A DNA stretch of 64,000 nt from Whalleya microplaca (GCA_022497155.1 MU385765.1:124001-188000), one strand, 5' to 3'; shown: positions 1 through 13,910, counted from the first letter of the stretch. The notes: generated from the letters alone by a model not told the origin. Program-made: numbers and translations.

Positions 1-507
1 TAGTATTATAGCCTTGTTTTCTTGCTTTAGCGGAAACTTATTATTAGATATAATTAAAAAGGAGATTTATTAAATATAATTATTATATTACTACTAGCTA
101 AATAAACTATCGGAGCTTTTTATATAGAAAATTATATTATAAATAATTAAATAAAGACGTTTAAGCTTTTTCCGGGGGGAGGGGGGGGGGGCAGTTATTA
201 AGAACGTCTTATAAGCTAAAATAGATTTTCCGTCCAGCTAAAACAAATCTTCCGTCTTTAAATAGTTGTCTTTTAAAACTATTAGTCTTAAAGAGATTAT
301 AAATTAATATATATTTTAATGTTACCTTATAGTCTATTATTATAACATTTATATAACATTTTATAATATATTTAATAAATTATAATATAAATTATATTAA
401 CTTAATATTACTTCACTTTATATTAATATATATTTATTATCTTATATTATGCGGTTATAAAACTTACCGTGTTATTTAAATAAACCGAGTTAAGGGGGTT
501 ATAAAGC
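1..507. repeat. AT-rich RIP-degraded repeat sequence
   Basis: The stretch is strongly AT-rich, dominated by TA/AT steps, with stop codons in every frame and no readable protein. One G-rich run (about 174-192) interrupts it. It resembles the RIP-mutated interior of the transposons elsewhere in this window and continues off the left edge. I cannot name its family. Confidence 0.6.
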
Positions 508-1924
508 TATAGTGAGTTTAAAAAAGTCACGCCGATTTTACCCCGCGTTTTTACGCGTCACCTTTATAAAATATCACCCACTATTTTTAAAAATGCTTAT
601 AATACTTAAAAAAGTCTTAAAACATTTAGAAAAAAGTATTCTCTTTATAAAAGATTAAGGATTAATGCCTTTTTTTTCGGGCGTAAAAGTTAAAGCAATC
701 GGGGTTTTAGCTAATGTGAATCCGGCGTTAATATATAGAATCTATCGGCGTTATCACGTTTAAAAATTAGCTCGAAGTTAATTATATAAAGGAAGGCTTT
801 TAAAAATAACTAATAAAGATAAAAACATATTAATCGACTTATCGAAAAAGACTTTTTTATTTTTTTTTAAAAATTAGCTATAAAAATCGGAGGGCATGTG
901 GTGGCTATAATAGTTTTAACTTATTTTTAAGCCGCCGGCATTTTTTATTATAAAGCATTCCGGAGGCTAAAATTATCCGAAGAAATAGCCCGGAAAAGGC
1001 TAAATTTTACTAGATCGTATATAAATAAGCCATTATTATACTGGAAAAAATAAAGGTTTTTAAATGAGTTAACGGTATAACGTAAATAAAGTAAGCGCTA
1101 GGTGTGAGTATTTTATAAGCGGGTAAACTTATATTTAATAATACTTTTATAACTTTATTTATATAAAATTTAATAATTATAATTCCGCAAGGAGAAAAAT
1201 TAAATAAAAAAATGTATAGTTAAAAAACAAGCTAACGAGATATAGCTAAATATTTATAAGTACTTTTAAATAAAATACCAGGTTTACGTTATTAAATTTT
1301 TATAAAAATCCCGAAGCTTAGCGTATAAACATTACTAATTAGATTATTTTAAATTCTTTTTAAGAAATTTTTCTAACTATATGTAAGCCGGGTAATATAT
1401 ATGCTTAAAATAACGCACTTATATATAAGGCTCGAATAGTTTAAAATTAGTTAAATTTTTAGGCTAAAAAACGGCGTTATTTTAGTAAATTAGCCTTTAT
1501 ACTCACTTAACCTTAACTTTATCGAAAATTTGTGGAAATTCTTTAAGGAAAAAATTTGCGCTAAGGAACCTAGCTTATCTGTTATGCTAAAAAACGCTAC
1601 ATCGTTAGATTTACTTTATAGGACTGCTGTGGCTATATAAAAAAAGTTTAAAGTTAAAATGTTAAATAGGTTAGTTAAAACTATAAATAATCGGCTTTAG
1701 GCTATAATTAACGCAAATGGGTGGTATATAAAGTACTAGGTTATAAAAAATTTATATTACTAAGCAGGGTATCGATTAAGGAATGTATATAAAAATTTTC
1801 AAATAAAACGGATAGGAATTGAATTTATTAGAGTTATTATAAAAGACAGCTGTGTTGCTAAAAGTATGGCTGGCTGTACGCGGGTGAATTTCGGAATCGG
1901 CGTGACTTTTTTTAAGTGACTGTA
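508..1924 (+). mobile_element. Dead Tc1/mariner-type transposon, RIP-mutated
   Basis: Both ends carry terminal inverted repeats of about 35 bases sharing the core AAAAAGTCACGCCGATT. The outermost bases read TATAGT on the left and ACTGTA on the right, so a TA dinucleotide lies at each end as expected for this superfamily. Inside, a plus-strand transposase is readable through many RIP-type stops. A helix-turn-helix region lies near 690-840. The DDE-region hallmark (SLNLNFIENLWKFFKEK, from SPDLNPIENLW in the family) lies near 1500-1552. TGG, CAG and CAA codons have become stops throughout, so no function remains. The right end marks the switch from AT-rich to normal composition. Confidence 0.85.
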
Positions 1925-3697
1925 GATTCCATGTGTAATAAAGTCGACGAGTAATGGGTAATGAGATATTGCCTATGGGAAATTGTTACATCCGACATTA
2001 CAACCACAATACCCGATAGATGCGCTATGGTAAAGTGAAGACCACGCACCGATGTAACAATATAAGCTACAATGGTAGCAACTTACTAGCAAGAGTCATT
2101 GGTATATGCCCATACTTAGTTAGGCAGATCACGAGAACCGGAGATAGATAGAGCCGCGCACCCGGAGCCGCTTGTCAAAGTCGGACAGTTAAGGCTGCAT
2201 AATGCTACTTACGTGTACGGAATAGCTTGACTAGGCGCTGGTGGGAACTGCAGGTAAGGGGGAGAGGGAGATTCGGAGATTTCAGATGGAAGGTGGTCTG
2301 CATAGCCTCGTTCAATCACCTCGTTTACCTCGTCAAGTGTCGTCTACCTCGCCTGTCAAGGGGCCTATCAAGCGAGTGGTGAACGATCGAAAAGAGAGAT
2401 TCCGGAATAGCCCCGGACGGCAGGGAGCAAGACAGAGTCCAGAACTCTGAGATGAAGCTACTTCCCGGAAATGGGCGAGATCTGCATGTCGGACAGCGGC
2501 GCAGTTCTACTGTGTAGGTGTTGTTTATTAGGCAGTCATTTCATGGTGTCTGGATAGATGTAGCAAAACGGTAGGTGTATGCTCGGTGGACCGCAGTCGG
2601 CACTTGGCATCCTTCGAGAACCGGGATTAGAAGCTCTAGTATCATACGAAGGGTCGGGGGAATGTGGGGGCCACGATAAGCTTCAAAGCCGAACAATCAA
2701 CTTCGTATAAGCGTTGCTGCCGGATCTATATAGTATTGCCGGATAATTCGCCGTATGTGCTACTAGTATACTTCGTACTAGTATATTATACTATATATGC
2801 AGGGTAGCAGTCGTCTATACATACAACATAGGTAGTGCAGATTAGTATAGTAGGTAATTCCAGGGTCCGGGGGCGGCATGGGGGTGGCGGCATGGGGGCA
2901 GCACGACGGCAGCACGACGGCAGTGGTGAAACAGTCGCATCATGTGGGGAAGCGTTGTCGCAAGAAGTTTAAGCCTGCCCAGGCCTGCACGTCGGAGATA
3001 TCGTGCTTCACTTGCTAACCCGGACACGGCCTTGGTTGGTTCGTGGCGGTCACATCTAACTAAGTCCCCCCCCCCGCAAGCCCTGCAACCCTGCGAGCCT
3101 GACAGTTGCTGGAGGGTGAAAGGTTCCTGATAAGGAAGGCCCTTGACATCGTATAAGATGTCGACCTGACCAGAGGCTGATCATCTCTTGGCAGCCCACA
3201 GAGCTTAAAGCTTGGCTTCTGCCCCATGCCTCTGTCATTGGTAGAGCCGTTGCTCCCAGCTCATTTCACGGCACCTGATTAGATCCGCACCCCCTGAGCC
3301 CGCGAGACTACTGCACCCCGAGAACGCTGGCAATATGTCTCTATTCACCTATGTCGCAACACCACCGCCTCCTGACTGTCTTGCGAGCTGATTGCAAGCT
3401 GGCTGCAGGACGAGAACATTCTCTCTGCCTTACGACCACCAAGCCTGTTGTGGGAGGTGGCCCTAAGATCGACACTCGTCATGTCCGTCATGTTCGTCAT
3501 GCAGCTCGGATTGGCCGATCAGAGCCGGGGACCTCGTCGCCCTTGTCCTTCTCGAATATCTCACATGAGTTATTCACATGCGACTAGCCCATGGCAAGTT
3601 TGTCTTGGTAGAAGGATGGCCATCATGAGTCCTGCCATGGCTTCCAAGCGCCTCAGCATCCAACATGCTCGAGCCTCCGGCGAGGGGCCTCAGATAG
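1925..3697. other. Intergenic, no gene recognised
   Basis: Base composition is normal. Short open frames overlap on both strands without family resemblance. A small G-rich imprecise repeat of GGCGGCATGGGGG / GCACGACG units lies at about 2869-2925. The distal part is the promoter side of the protease gene. Confidence 0.6.
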
Positions 3698-3705
3698 TAT
3701 AAATA
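3698..3705 (+). promoter_or_regulatory. TATA box of the protease gene
   Basis: A TATAAATA match lies about 139 bases upstream of the protease start codon. The spacing suits a highly inducible fungal secreted-enzyme promoter with a leader of roughly 100 bases. The transcription start is not visible. Confidence 0.5.
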
Positions 3706-3843
3706 GGTAGCATATCTTCCTCGGGAACATCTGTCTTTATCTCTCGCCACCCAAAACGCGAACGGTTTATCACCAAGAGAACATTCGCTTTCAGACGACG
3801 CCTTAGCCTCCAAGCCTATCATTATCATCACCCTTCATCCAAC

Positions 3844-5240
<1,397 letters not shown>

Positions 5241-7668
5241 AGAACGGCGAGGTTGACATCGACGACAAAGTGAAATTTCGCTTGTCTATGTGTCAAGTCG
5301 CAAACTAGTGCGCTATCATAATGTATCTACATGTGCATACCGGGGTTTTGGTACGGTTCGAAGAGTCTTGTATATATACAGAAGCGAGAGTTGCCAATTA
5401 TCTTGCCTAGATATGGTGTAATGTCAGATGCTTTAATAACCATACTCTTCTGTACGACAATGTGTTAAGGCTCATTCGTTAACTGATGCCATTCGCGGGT
5501 TAGGGTGGTAACACGCATCGTAATCGGTTATTATGCATGGATTAAGGGTCTATTAAATATATTTATACTGGTGCCTCCATATAATAGCAGCAATAAATGA
5601 CAGTAAATCATTCGCATCACCTATTGTAATATACAAACTAGGCATACACCTCATTTATCATCAGCAGACTACGACTAGTTACTTACACTTACTTACGAGT
5701 GGCTACTTAAAGGAGGCGATTTACCAAACGCAGACCCTGCAAATCATACAAATCTCCTCGTTTTCCAATCAGTCCCAGTTCCTCACCCTGAAGCTAAAAT
5801 GAACTTACTAGATCCCAGTCAACTACTATTGGCCCTACATCACAGTAGAGAACGATGTTCAGCAAAACATCAGGCAAACGCTAGGTCCATTTTATTATAT
5901 GAAGGCCTGCTGCCTATTGTTTCCAGTCATATGTAATGTCCGCCACAAAGTCGCCATTGCCAAAAGTATCGTTCCGTTGTCGAATAGATAATTTGTTCCC
6001 CTGGGGCTATATTCAGCATACACGTAGACATATACCATTGGAAGTTTCACAATAACCTGTCTGGTAATGCACATCGTTCACCAGCCATGGGCCTACTCCC
6101 AGAAGAGTCTTGTGCGAAATGGCCATTAACACTGTAGTCTGCTTGATAGGAGATATCCCCCGCGATACAATTTACTAATAAGACGTAACTAGCTTTCCTT
6201 TTGAAAGTTTCCTTGGTAACACTCATCTGAAGCTATCTCAACTAGTATAAGGCGGGATTCATCTTACGGTAAGCCTCCTTGGTATGCGTAGAGATAGCGG
6301 CAATCGAATAACACCATAAGTTGTGTAGGAACAAACCTTTTATTTGTATAATATCTCCATTAACAGAGCCGGCAGGAAGTAGCTTAAAGTCAAGGAGGCT
6401 GGGGGGGAACGCGTGCGCTTTAATTTCATTCTAGGTTTTAAGGAGTTATTATTGAAGAGGTCGATAGCACCTTAAATGGCTGTGTGAGGACTAGAACTGG
6501 TACAGCTATCCACTAGGACAACTGTACCATGGGGAAAGTGCCTATGTCCACTATTAAGTGAAAATATCAATTTCCGCCTTGTGCTTTTGTACGGCCGATA
6601 AACTGGTATATATTTTTCTGTATCTAATGGTCTGCAGTATAATACATTGGGTACAATAAGGTGGCCACTGTGATTCCTAGCGAGAAGTGTATGTGGACTT
6701 TACGGATTACAAAACTGCTTATCGCAGTTAATACCGTGTGTGCAATGACCCTTTAAGTGCTGCCGGGATAACCTCAGGTCGTGGTTGTCAATAAGAATTG
6801 TGTAAAGACCTAAGATTTAGGAGATATCTAACAGCTTAGGAGATCCCTTTTAAGCAAATTGCCCTCGGAGCAATTATTGCTCTAAGCTCCATTTGCCTAA
6901 GACACTATAACTAATACCCTTATTTTGATACTACTATTTTCACCTATGTCATGGACCTAACTGGGTGGCTATTGAACTAACATTGTGACATAGACATTAG
7001 CTCGAAGAGTTACGCAGTATATTGATAGGTGAGCCCAGATGGCTAGCTCTGGCCCGATCTAACATTATCTAACATTGTAGCGTGGGTAGTAACATGGAAA
7101 GAGGAATTATCCAGCCATGACTAGGGGACGGTTGAGCCATAACTTGGCCCAGCGAGAGAAATTCGTCGAATATTATGCGTTACGCCTTAGAGCTTCTTTA
7201 CCCAACAGACACCCAATAATGAGTTCGTGCTACTACATATATTCTAATACCAAGATCCTCCATCACGACCAAATTCGGCGACTTCCGCTTCTTAGTAAGT
7301 AAGCATGAGCCAGCGAGGAAAGCCATCAGGCGTAAAAACCTCAAGATCAAGTTGTACTACCATTCACTTTAGGCATGACCAAATGCTTTAGACGGATATG
7401 GGGTGCTCAACAGAGGTTATCAGATCTCATGTAAGGTAATTATCAAGCTTGGTCAGCTCATGGTCGACTACTATATACTTCTGCACATCCCAGTCATGTA
7501 CGTATCTCAATTGATCGAGTGAATATTATCACACATGTAACCTCGCACAACGATACTAGCCAGTGTCAACCGATGAGAGTAGCCTAGGAATGTATGAACA
7601 CAAAGCAAGGGTAGGGTGAATAGAGCAATATCGAGTTACTGCCATTGGCCAGGGGGGTTGTGAAACTA
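5241..7668. other. Gene-poor intergenic stretch
   Basis: No supportable gene. Composition is moderately AT-rich but not RIP-saturated. An imperfect palindrome with arms GCAAAT and GAGCAAT lies at 6854-6896. On the minus strand near 6490-6790 a run of about 70 codons with one early stop is open (contains IPVYRPYKSTRRK). It has no start and I do not recognise it; it may be transposon debris. Confidence 0.5.
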
Positions 7669-7676
7669 AGTGCGGA

Positions 7677-8119
7677 CCTCAAGGTTGTAATCCACTCCAC
7701 GCTAATCCACGCGTGGGCCACTTTGTGGGAGCCACTCCACTCCATTCCACTCCATCTGACCTTGCTGCTGACTAATCCACGTCCACTTGAAGCTCTCGTG
7801 GGTGGAAGTGGGTGGGTGGGTGGACTAACTGTAGAATAAAAGGCCCGTTATTAGTAATTATTAGTAAAAATGGTGATATTGCTAACAGGTAGCGAGTATA
7901 CCTTACCTGTGGCTAGTATACGCCTCACTTGTAGCTAGTATACCCCTTACCTGTGGCTAATATACGCCTCATCCCTGTGGCTAATCCACGTCCACTTAGT
8001 GTACACCCATTCTATATATACCCTCCGTGGATCCATTCCACACAGCTATATGGTGGGATAAGGACCACCCACTCCACTAGAGACACTAGTGGAGTGGGTG
8101 GAGTGGATTATAACCCTGC
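7677..8119. mobile_element. hAT-like MITE (non-autonomous inverted-repeat element)
   Basis: The ends are inverted copies of about 20 bases: CAAGGTTGTAATCCACTCCA on the left and, reverse-complemented from the right, CAGGGTTATAATCCACTCCA. The CAGGG-type terminus is typical of hAT elements. Flanks are a near-identical 8-base duplication, AGTGCGGA at 7669-7676 and AGTGCGGT at 8120-8127. The 443-bp body has no coding capacity. GTGGAGTGG / CCACTCCAC subterminal repeats occur at both ends. The superfamily assignment is inferred from the terminus and duplication length. Confidence 0.75.
7896..7984. repeat. Four-copy ~22-bp tandem repeat inside the MITE
   Basis: Four imperfect copies of a unit like GTATACNCCTTACCTGTGGC (about 22 bases) lie head to tail in the middle of the hAT-like MITE. 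Copies alternate CCTTACCTGTGG and GCCTCACTTGTAG forms. Confidence 0.7.
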
Positions 8120-8127
8120 AGTGCGGT

Positions 8128-11100
8128 ACCTTAATTCTCAAGGGACATTGAATGCATTATTTCCAAGTTACCATATATTAGTCGAGCTTTCAATAAGTGG
8201 CAGCAGTGGAGTTGGCACAGGCTGTATAGTCGGAGCGATCTAGGTTGAGGTTTGGTGAAACCGGGAAAGAGGGCATAATATCGCTCATGAGGAAAGACCT
8301 CGAAATATCCACAATCGTTTCTATATATTAGCCATGAAAGAATAACTAGGTAGTATTTCAACAGATAAGCTACCTAAGCGATGGTCATGGCACACATATA
8401 GCACCCGAGTCACCTCTTCTATTCATTACTGAGTTTGATTATACCGAGACAGTATCATTAACTATCGATACCTATTGCAGTCCATTGTGAAGTTGACATC
8501 AGCTAATGCATACAACCGGGCAATACAAATCCTTCCTAGTTTACTTAGATCACTAGCCCCGTTCTCCACTACCTCGGGTATGCGCTCGCTATACCGATAG
8601 CCTTGTTGTGTATTGTTATTTCCATTATTTTTATTTTTTTCTTCCTAACGCGTCCTGGCTAAGTAAGTAATTTATTGTATTAACCTCACTTTCTGTGAAC
8701 TAATAATGTTATCCAACATCGTACTCTACCTAGACAACTTTGATACTCAGTTATGATTGTGAATATGGACACTATGACGTGCACTGGTTTCTGTAAGGCC
8801 ACGGGATGTGGCGGTTGTGAATTGTTCGCATGAATTTTCTAATAACTTGAATTCAGTATGCCAAATGATATCCTTTTTTTTAGGGGAGGTGGGAGAGGGA
8901 AAGGGGCGATTTCACATGACTAGGGCGCACATGTACATGCCGTTGATCGTATGATGGGATACAGTGGCGTTGGTAAGCTTGGCAAGGAAATGCGGAAGAC
9001 GATATGTTCGCGACATGGCAGATGGCAAATATATTTTGGAGTTATCGGTGATTAGGACAACTGGATATGACAACATGCAGGTGGCAGGTACCATTGCAGT
9101 TCTTCAAATATATCGGCAGCTTACTTCTTCATATGGCTATATACTAGTATAAGTTTCCCCAAGACATAATAATGTTGCCTACAAGGGAAGTGGACCGGTA
9201 GCTGGTATATAGAATGGTAATGGGTCGGGAAAGATAGGCCTTGATAACCAAGCGTACATCATCTGGTGCTCGGGCGTTGTGTGAACCCTTGATGTGCAGA
9301 TGTGCGCTGCCCCGTCCTGTGAGATGTTTGGTCCTTCGTAACGGGTAAGCTAAATAAATGGCAAGGGGTGGCTAGCATTGATGAAAACAAGGCTTTCTAT
9401 ACCGGCAGCGTGCATATTGCAGATACTTTTAATGCCCGGTGTCATTGTGCAAGCTGTAGATCAAATGTAGTTGCACAAGCATGTAATTGGATAGATAGTA
9501 GAAAATGCAAGACTGGGCGTGTAGGCTATTGACGAGTATCAGCCGTACTGTGACATGATATGCTATCTGTATCAATATCAAGTTTCGTGAGTTGCAGGTC
9601 TAAACATCATTTCTCCGGTATTATCATGACAGTGGCTGTTGAGACCAAAAGACCCACACAAGAACCACAGCCTTGAGCTGCCTAGCAAGGCCGTGGCATA
9701 TTCGGCTCGGTTGCGGCTCTGTCCGTAGCGCTCACATCCAAGCCCCGATCCCCGGGGTGGATAGCGTCCATTCTTCTGGACTTGGTCTCGATATTATTAC
9801 CCTCTAGTCGAGTACTTGCCCGGGATGTCATGTGTTCGCAAATCTAACCGAGTATACTTCAGGACCCCGGCAGGCCTAATCATCCTAAGACGTGAAAACA
9901 ATGGCGAACGGAAGCATAATCGTTCGAGATACCCGCTTGACACTACCCATCCACAAGATGCCCTTTGCTGGGAACGTATATTCGCCGATCTAGAGGCAAG
10001 GTATCTAATGACTAAGCAAGGATTGTAGTTACATGCAGCCTGTTCAGTTTGGTGACGGTGAAGCCCAATGAATAAGTATCAAGACTATGGATACTGGGGA
10101 AATGATCCACAACATCACCGCTATGACTCCTGTCGCAGAGCCGCACCAGGGCATGGGAAAGAAGAAAATCGCGCACTCGATATTTGGACCGGTCGAGCAG
10201 CCAGAGCCGCCCGGCCATAGAGCTTAGTGTCTTGCCTAGATGGGCGTTGACGTAAGAGTACTCGAACGGCACACTTTACACGCATAAGATCATACCAAAG
10301 GCAGGGTATATAGTAGCATATATGAACGCATCGCTAGGCTCTTCGGTCAAATGACTAGAACAGACTCCACGGCTCTTGGAATATGAAATCCTAGACTTGG
10401 ACTGCGCATACTAATTGGCGAAGTTTAGTACTGCCACGCCGCCATTGGGCAATGTGGTCAGCATGCCTGACAGGTAAGTCGCTCAATTGGATATCCTTCA
10501 AGGCTCTCCTGCAACACACCGCAGGACTAGGGGTTATTGCTGCGCCCAAGATATTAGTCGGGTTGCCGTGACTGTTGAATCCTACGCAGTGTGCTTCGAA
10601 CCCAGCGGGACAATGGGCAAACACATGTGTAGTTCGCCATGGTTCGCATCTCCGCCGGCAGCTTGACATAAGCAGGCAGGATATCAAGCATGTAATGTAA
10701 AGCATGCAATGCAACCATGGGGGATTGTGGGGGCAGGGTGCTCGGGACGAATGATGGTAACCAGCTACGCCAGCCGACGGCTTGAGGCCCAGCGTGTCGG
10801 GGCGAGATAGTCTTACTTCATGCAACGCCTATTGGATAAGATGGGCAAACACATGCGCCGGGCGAGTCTATGCCTACCTGGACGGGGCGGCCAACAGCTA
10901 GACATGCATGAGATTCATCTAGAAACTACACGTAGACGTCGGCTGTTCAGTCTAGTGAGATGCATGGTATCGTTTGAAGGAATGACAGAGTTGCAGAGGA
11001 GCGTCGGTGGAGCCCAACTTTCTGGCGTTCTCATTACGGCGAATGAAGAGAGGAGACTAGAGAAGCAACGCTATTCTCGTACAGGGCTGTCGATGCCCTA

Positions 11101-11437
11101 TAGTGGTGTGGTGGCTTCACTTCCGTAAGACTGCTTGGTTATACCCCGCTTCACTTCATAGTATATTTAGTGGGAGCTCAAGATAGCCACATCATCTTCG
11201 AGGAAGGGCTTTCGTCTGCCGTTTTCTTGCCTCAATTCCAAGCACATTTTCTGTTCCGTGGATGGGTTGTGTCTGTACAGCTTCATTCAAAGCTAAGACT
11301 TTCTCATCTGCTCATCTGGAACTTGCCTTTCCCATTGACTCGAATTGCCCTGGCATTGGCATCGACGGACATTCTGTTCTGCCATCTGTTTAAGCCTTGG
11401 TATTGGACGACCAACGCCTCCATAAGGAGTTAACGTA
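8128..11437. other. Gene-poor intergenic stretch
   Basis: No gene could be supported over 3.3 kb. Open frames up to 144 codons occur (for example minus strand 10391-10825), but they overlap frames on the other strand and show no family motif. The 13-mer GGGCAAACACATG occurs at about 10615 and 10845, a possible degenerate duplication. The last ~270 bases are probably promoter and 5' leader of the next gene. Confidence 0.5.
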
Positions 11438-13228
11438 ATGGCGGGAAATCCACCGATTATTCAAATCAGCGGGCCGAGCAGACCTCAACCACACGGGCCT
11501 CCTCCCGGTGCGGGAGGCCGTCCTAATGGTCCACCACCACCGCCACCGCCACCGCCTATACAACCCCCGGCACCGCCGCGAAATGTGCTGCCAACCGACC
11601 TAGTAGGGGGCCCGTCGATCGAGGTCTCGGACGTGAGCCAGGGCCTTAAAACAGTGGACGATATGGCGGCGGAACTCACCGAGTACGCCGTCTACCGATT
11701 TGAGAAAATGCCGGCACGAAATCAATATGACGACGAAGGCCAGCTTCAGCAGCCTACTTGGGAAAAGACTATTAGGGCTCGGGTCCCGGGTATGTCTCCA
11801 AAAGAGACGGCCCGACAGATCCAACGTCTGAACAGGACCTCGTTATCCGTCACAGACAAGAAGAACTCACTTAGCCCAGTTCTTCAACGCCAGATCGACA
11901 CAGCGCAGGAACGCCTTACCCAGCACGATCCCGACCTAGGGCACTACCACTGGGTCTTGGCGCAGATAGAACATCAGCTCAGACAAATCACTCCATACCA
12001 TACGGCCAGAGGAGGCTACTCGAGGTCCCACCGGCATAAGGGATTATGCAAGAGCCGCACACACTCGAGCACAAGACGTGGCCGGAGACTAGCGTACGAA
12101 AGAATTTCACTTACCGCGTATTTCAAGCGCGTACCTAGGCCGAACGCAGACATCCTGGCGCTTTACAATATGAAGAAAAGGATGGTCTTTCCGCAACAGA
12201 ATCAAATGATGAACCCTAACCAGGCAACGATGCCACACGGCGGTGGACATCAGGGAGGCGGCGGACATCAGGGCGGCGGCGGCGGTGGACCATCGAGGCA
12301 GAACGGTAGTCATGGCCACGGCGGTGGACCTCCAGGCGGCGGCGGTCGTCCAGGCGGCGGCGGTCATCCAGGCGGTGGTGGACATCCAGGCGGTGGACAC
12401 CCACCTGGGCTACCCCATCATAACCAAAACCCAGTCAAAATGGTTCAACAGAAGCCGGGATACCCACCCGAAGCTCGCAGCAGAGCACGGGAAGGTCGGA
12501 TGCATTCCGACCGCGAGTCGGACTACTCAGGTTACTCGTCGTCGGATGGATCAGCTGGCACGGCGACGACACCGAACACATCTTATTCATCCGGGTCGTC
12601 AAATAGACATCGGAAAGGCCACCACGGTCTTCATGACAATGCTCGTATGCCGACCCGAAACACCAGTAGAAGACGGGAATCGAGTAGACATCATGGCCAT
12701 GCGCCCCCTAGGCAGCAGCATCAGCCGCCGCATTATATCGTTGGGGAGGAAGCACGGATGACGCGAGCACCGAGGTTACCGCCAACGCCGCCGATGCCTC
12801 CGACGGCGTCCTTGGACGAATTTGACAGGGTCCGAGACGACGCATACCTCGCAGGTGTGCGGGACGCGAGGGATGCATTTGACGAAGCACGGGCATCACG
12901 GCCGAGACGGCAGATCGTTAGGGCCATGCGATCACCGTCGCCGCCGTACAGACGGCGCATGACAGCAATTGACCTTGATGATTTCAGTCGTCTGTCGCTC
13001 GGCGACGAGGACGACGATGACTACTCTAGCAGAGAGTTCGAGGACCGCCTACAGCGTGGATCCATACTCGAAGATGACCCGTTCGTGCGCCACATACCGC
13101 CGTACAGACGCGACGAACGCAGGCCGGGCGAGTACGGCAGACGATATCGATCGCCGTACATTACGACAGACATATCCGAGAGCGAGTTTAGTCCGCTGCC
13201 GAGGCAAGCCAGATTGTTTCGGCATTGA
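11438..13228 (+). CDS. Low-complexity fungal protein of unknown function
   Basis: Intronless, 596 residues. The N-terminus is proline-rich (PPPPPPPPP near residues 32-40). A globular-looking region follows at about residues 55-235. It contains YAVYRFEKMP, TWEKTIRARVPGMSPKETAR and a predicted helical stretch with VLAQIEHQLRQI, and ends in SLTAYFKRVPRPNADILALY. I believe this module recurs in other filamentous ascomycetes, but I know no function for it. Next come a Gly/His/Pro repeat at about 268-330, a Ser/Arg-rich linker, and an acidic C-terminal patch (GDEDDDDY) among Arg-rich repeats. There is no signal peptide or membrane segment. The pattern suggests a nuclear or cytoplasmic scaffold or nucleic-acid-binding protein, which is inference only. 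Confidence 0.75.
   Translation: MAGNPPIIQISGPSRPQPHGPPPGAGGRPNGPPPPPPPPPIQPPAPPRNVLPTDLVGGPSIEVSDVSQGLKTVDDMAAELTEYAVYRFEKMPARNQYDDEGQLQQPTWEKTIRARVPGMSPKETARQIQRLNRTSLSVTDKKNSLSPVLQRQIDTAQERLTQHDPDLGHYHWVLAQIEHQLRQITPYHTARGGYSRSHRHKGLCKSRTHSSTRRGRRLAYERISLTAYFKRVPRPNADILALYNMKKRMVFPQQNQMMNPNQATMPHGGGHQGGGGHQGGGGGGPSRQNGSHGHGGGPPGGGGRPGGGGHPGGGGHPGGGHPPGLPHHNQNPVKMVQQKPGYPPEARSRAREGRMHSDRESDYSGYSSSDGSAGTATTPNTSYSSGSSNRHRKGHHGLHDNARMPTRNTSRRRESSRHHGHAPPRQQHQPPHYIVGEEARMTRAPRLPPTPPMPPTASLDEFDRVRDDAYLAGVRDARDAFDEARASRPRRQIVRAMRSPSPPYRRRMTAIDLDDFSRLSLGDEDDDDYSSREFEDRLQRGSILEDDPFVRHIPPYRRDERRPGEYGRRYRSPYITTDISESEFSPLPRQARLFRH
12239..12404 (+). repeat. In-frame Gly/His/Pro minisatellite
   Basis: Tandem units such as GGCGGTGGACATCCA encode GGGGHPGGGGHP-type repeats within the 596-residue protein. 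The unit is 12-15 bases, so copy-number change keeps the reading frame and could vary between strains. Confidence 0.75.
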
Positions 13229-13910
13229 CATGAGGCTATTCATTGCCTACCTATTTGAACTGTACTACGGCCTGTCTACGGTTTAGGGCATGGCTATTGT
13301 TGTTAGTATGTATGGTACCATAGTAGTCCTAGGCAGGGCTGCAGGGAAAGTGACGAGATGACGTTGGAGATGTGTTAACGTGTTAATGCACGTAACCTAG
13401 GTCTTATGTGTGATTTGATGGGGATGTCCCGACATTCATTTTGAGCGACGTTTCAAAGTAGGGTGTAGTAGGAGCTGCAATAAGACTCTCAATGTATATT
13501 TGAAGGTAACATGATATGTGAAATGGTTCCAAGGTATGAGAGGTAGGAGACAATATGTGTTTACACCGGTTAACCTACTTGGTAACCTTAGTTGTATAAG
13601 TCGGAAGTATTCAATTATGTAAACATGTCGGGTTGTTGAGCGATTTCTTCCTTGGCCACTCAGACGCTGTCCCTCCTTTTGGTGGGGTTTTCAGAAGCTT
13701 TTTGACGTAGTTACGTCCCCCCCCCCCCCCCGCCATGGCACCGACCCACCGACCCTCATCCGATTCCTAGCGATATCTTTCCATACTTCAGGTTGAGCAG
13801 ACGCTTCGATTCTTCCCTCTCCTACAACATCCATATTCAACATTGTCATTCCTCTATCCTCCATTCAAATCACCTATTCTAGCCCAAAAATCCCCGTAAA
13901 TCTGCCCATC
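13229..13910. other. Intergenic and promoter of triosephosphate isomerase
   Basis: No gene. A homopolymer run of about 15 C lies at 13717-13731, and the 150 bases before the next start codon are pyrimidine-rich (TTCCCTCTCC-like). CT-rich tracts are common upstream of strongly expressed fungal housekeeping genes. Confidence 0.55.

Noticed and set aside
3448..3702. 84-codon frame upstream of the protease as an extra exon or gene
   Set aside because: It overlaps the promoter and TATA box, and the protease N-terminus already has a complete signal peptide.
6854..6896. Imperfect palindrome as a structured RNA or MITE
   Set aside because: The arms are short and interrupted, with no target duplication and no neighbouring gene.
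10391..10825. 144-codon minus-strand frame as a possible gene
   Set aside because: Amino-acid make-up is unpatterned (many Cys/His/Arg), no family words, no intron evidence, and it lies in a gene-poor region with equal-length frames on the other strand.
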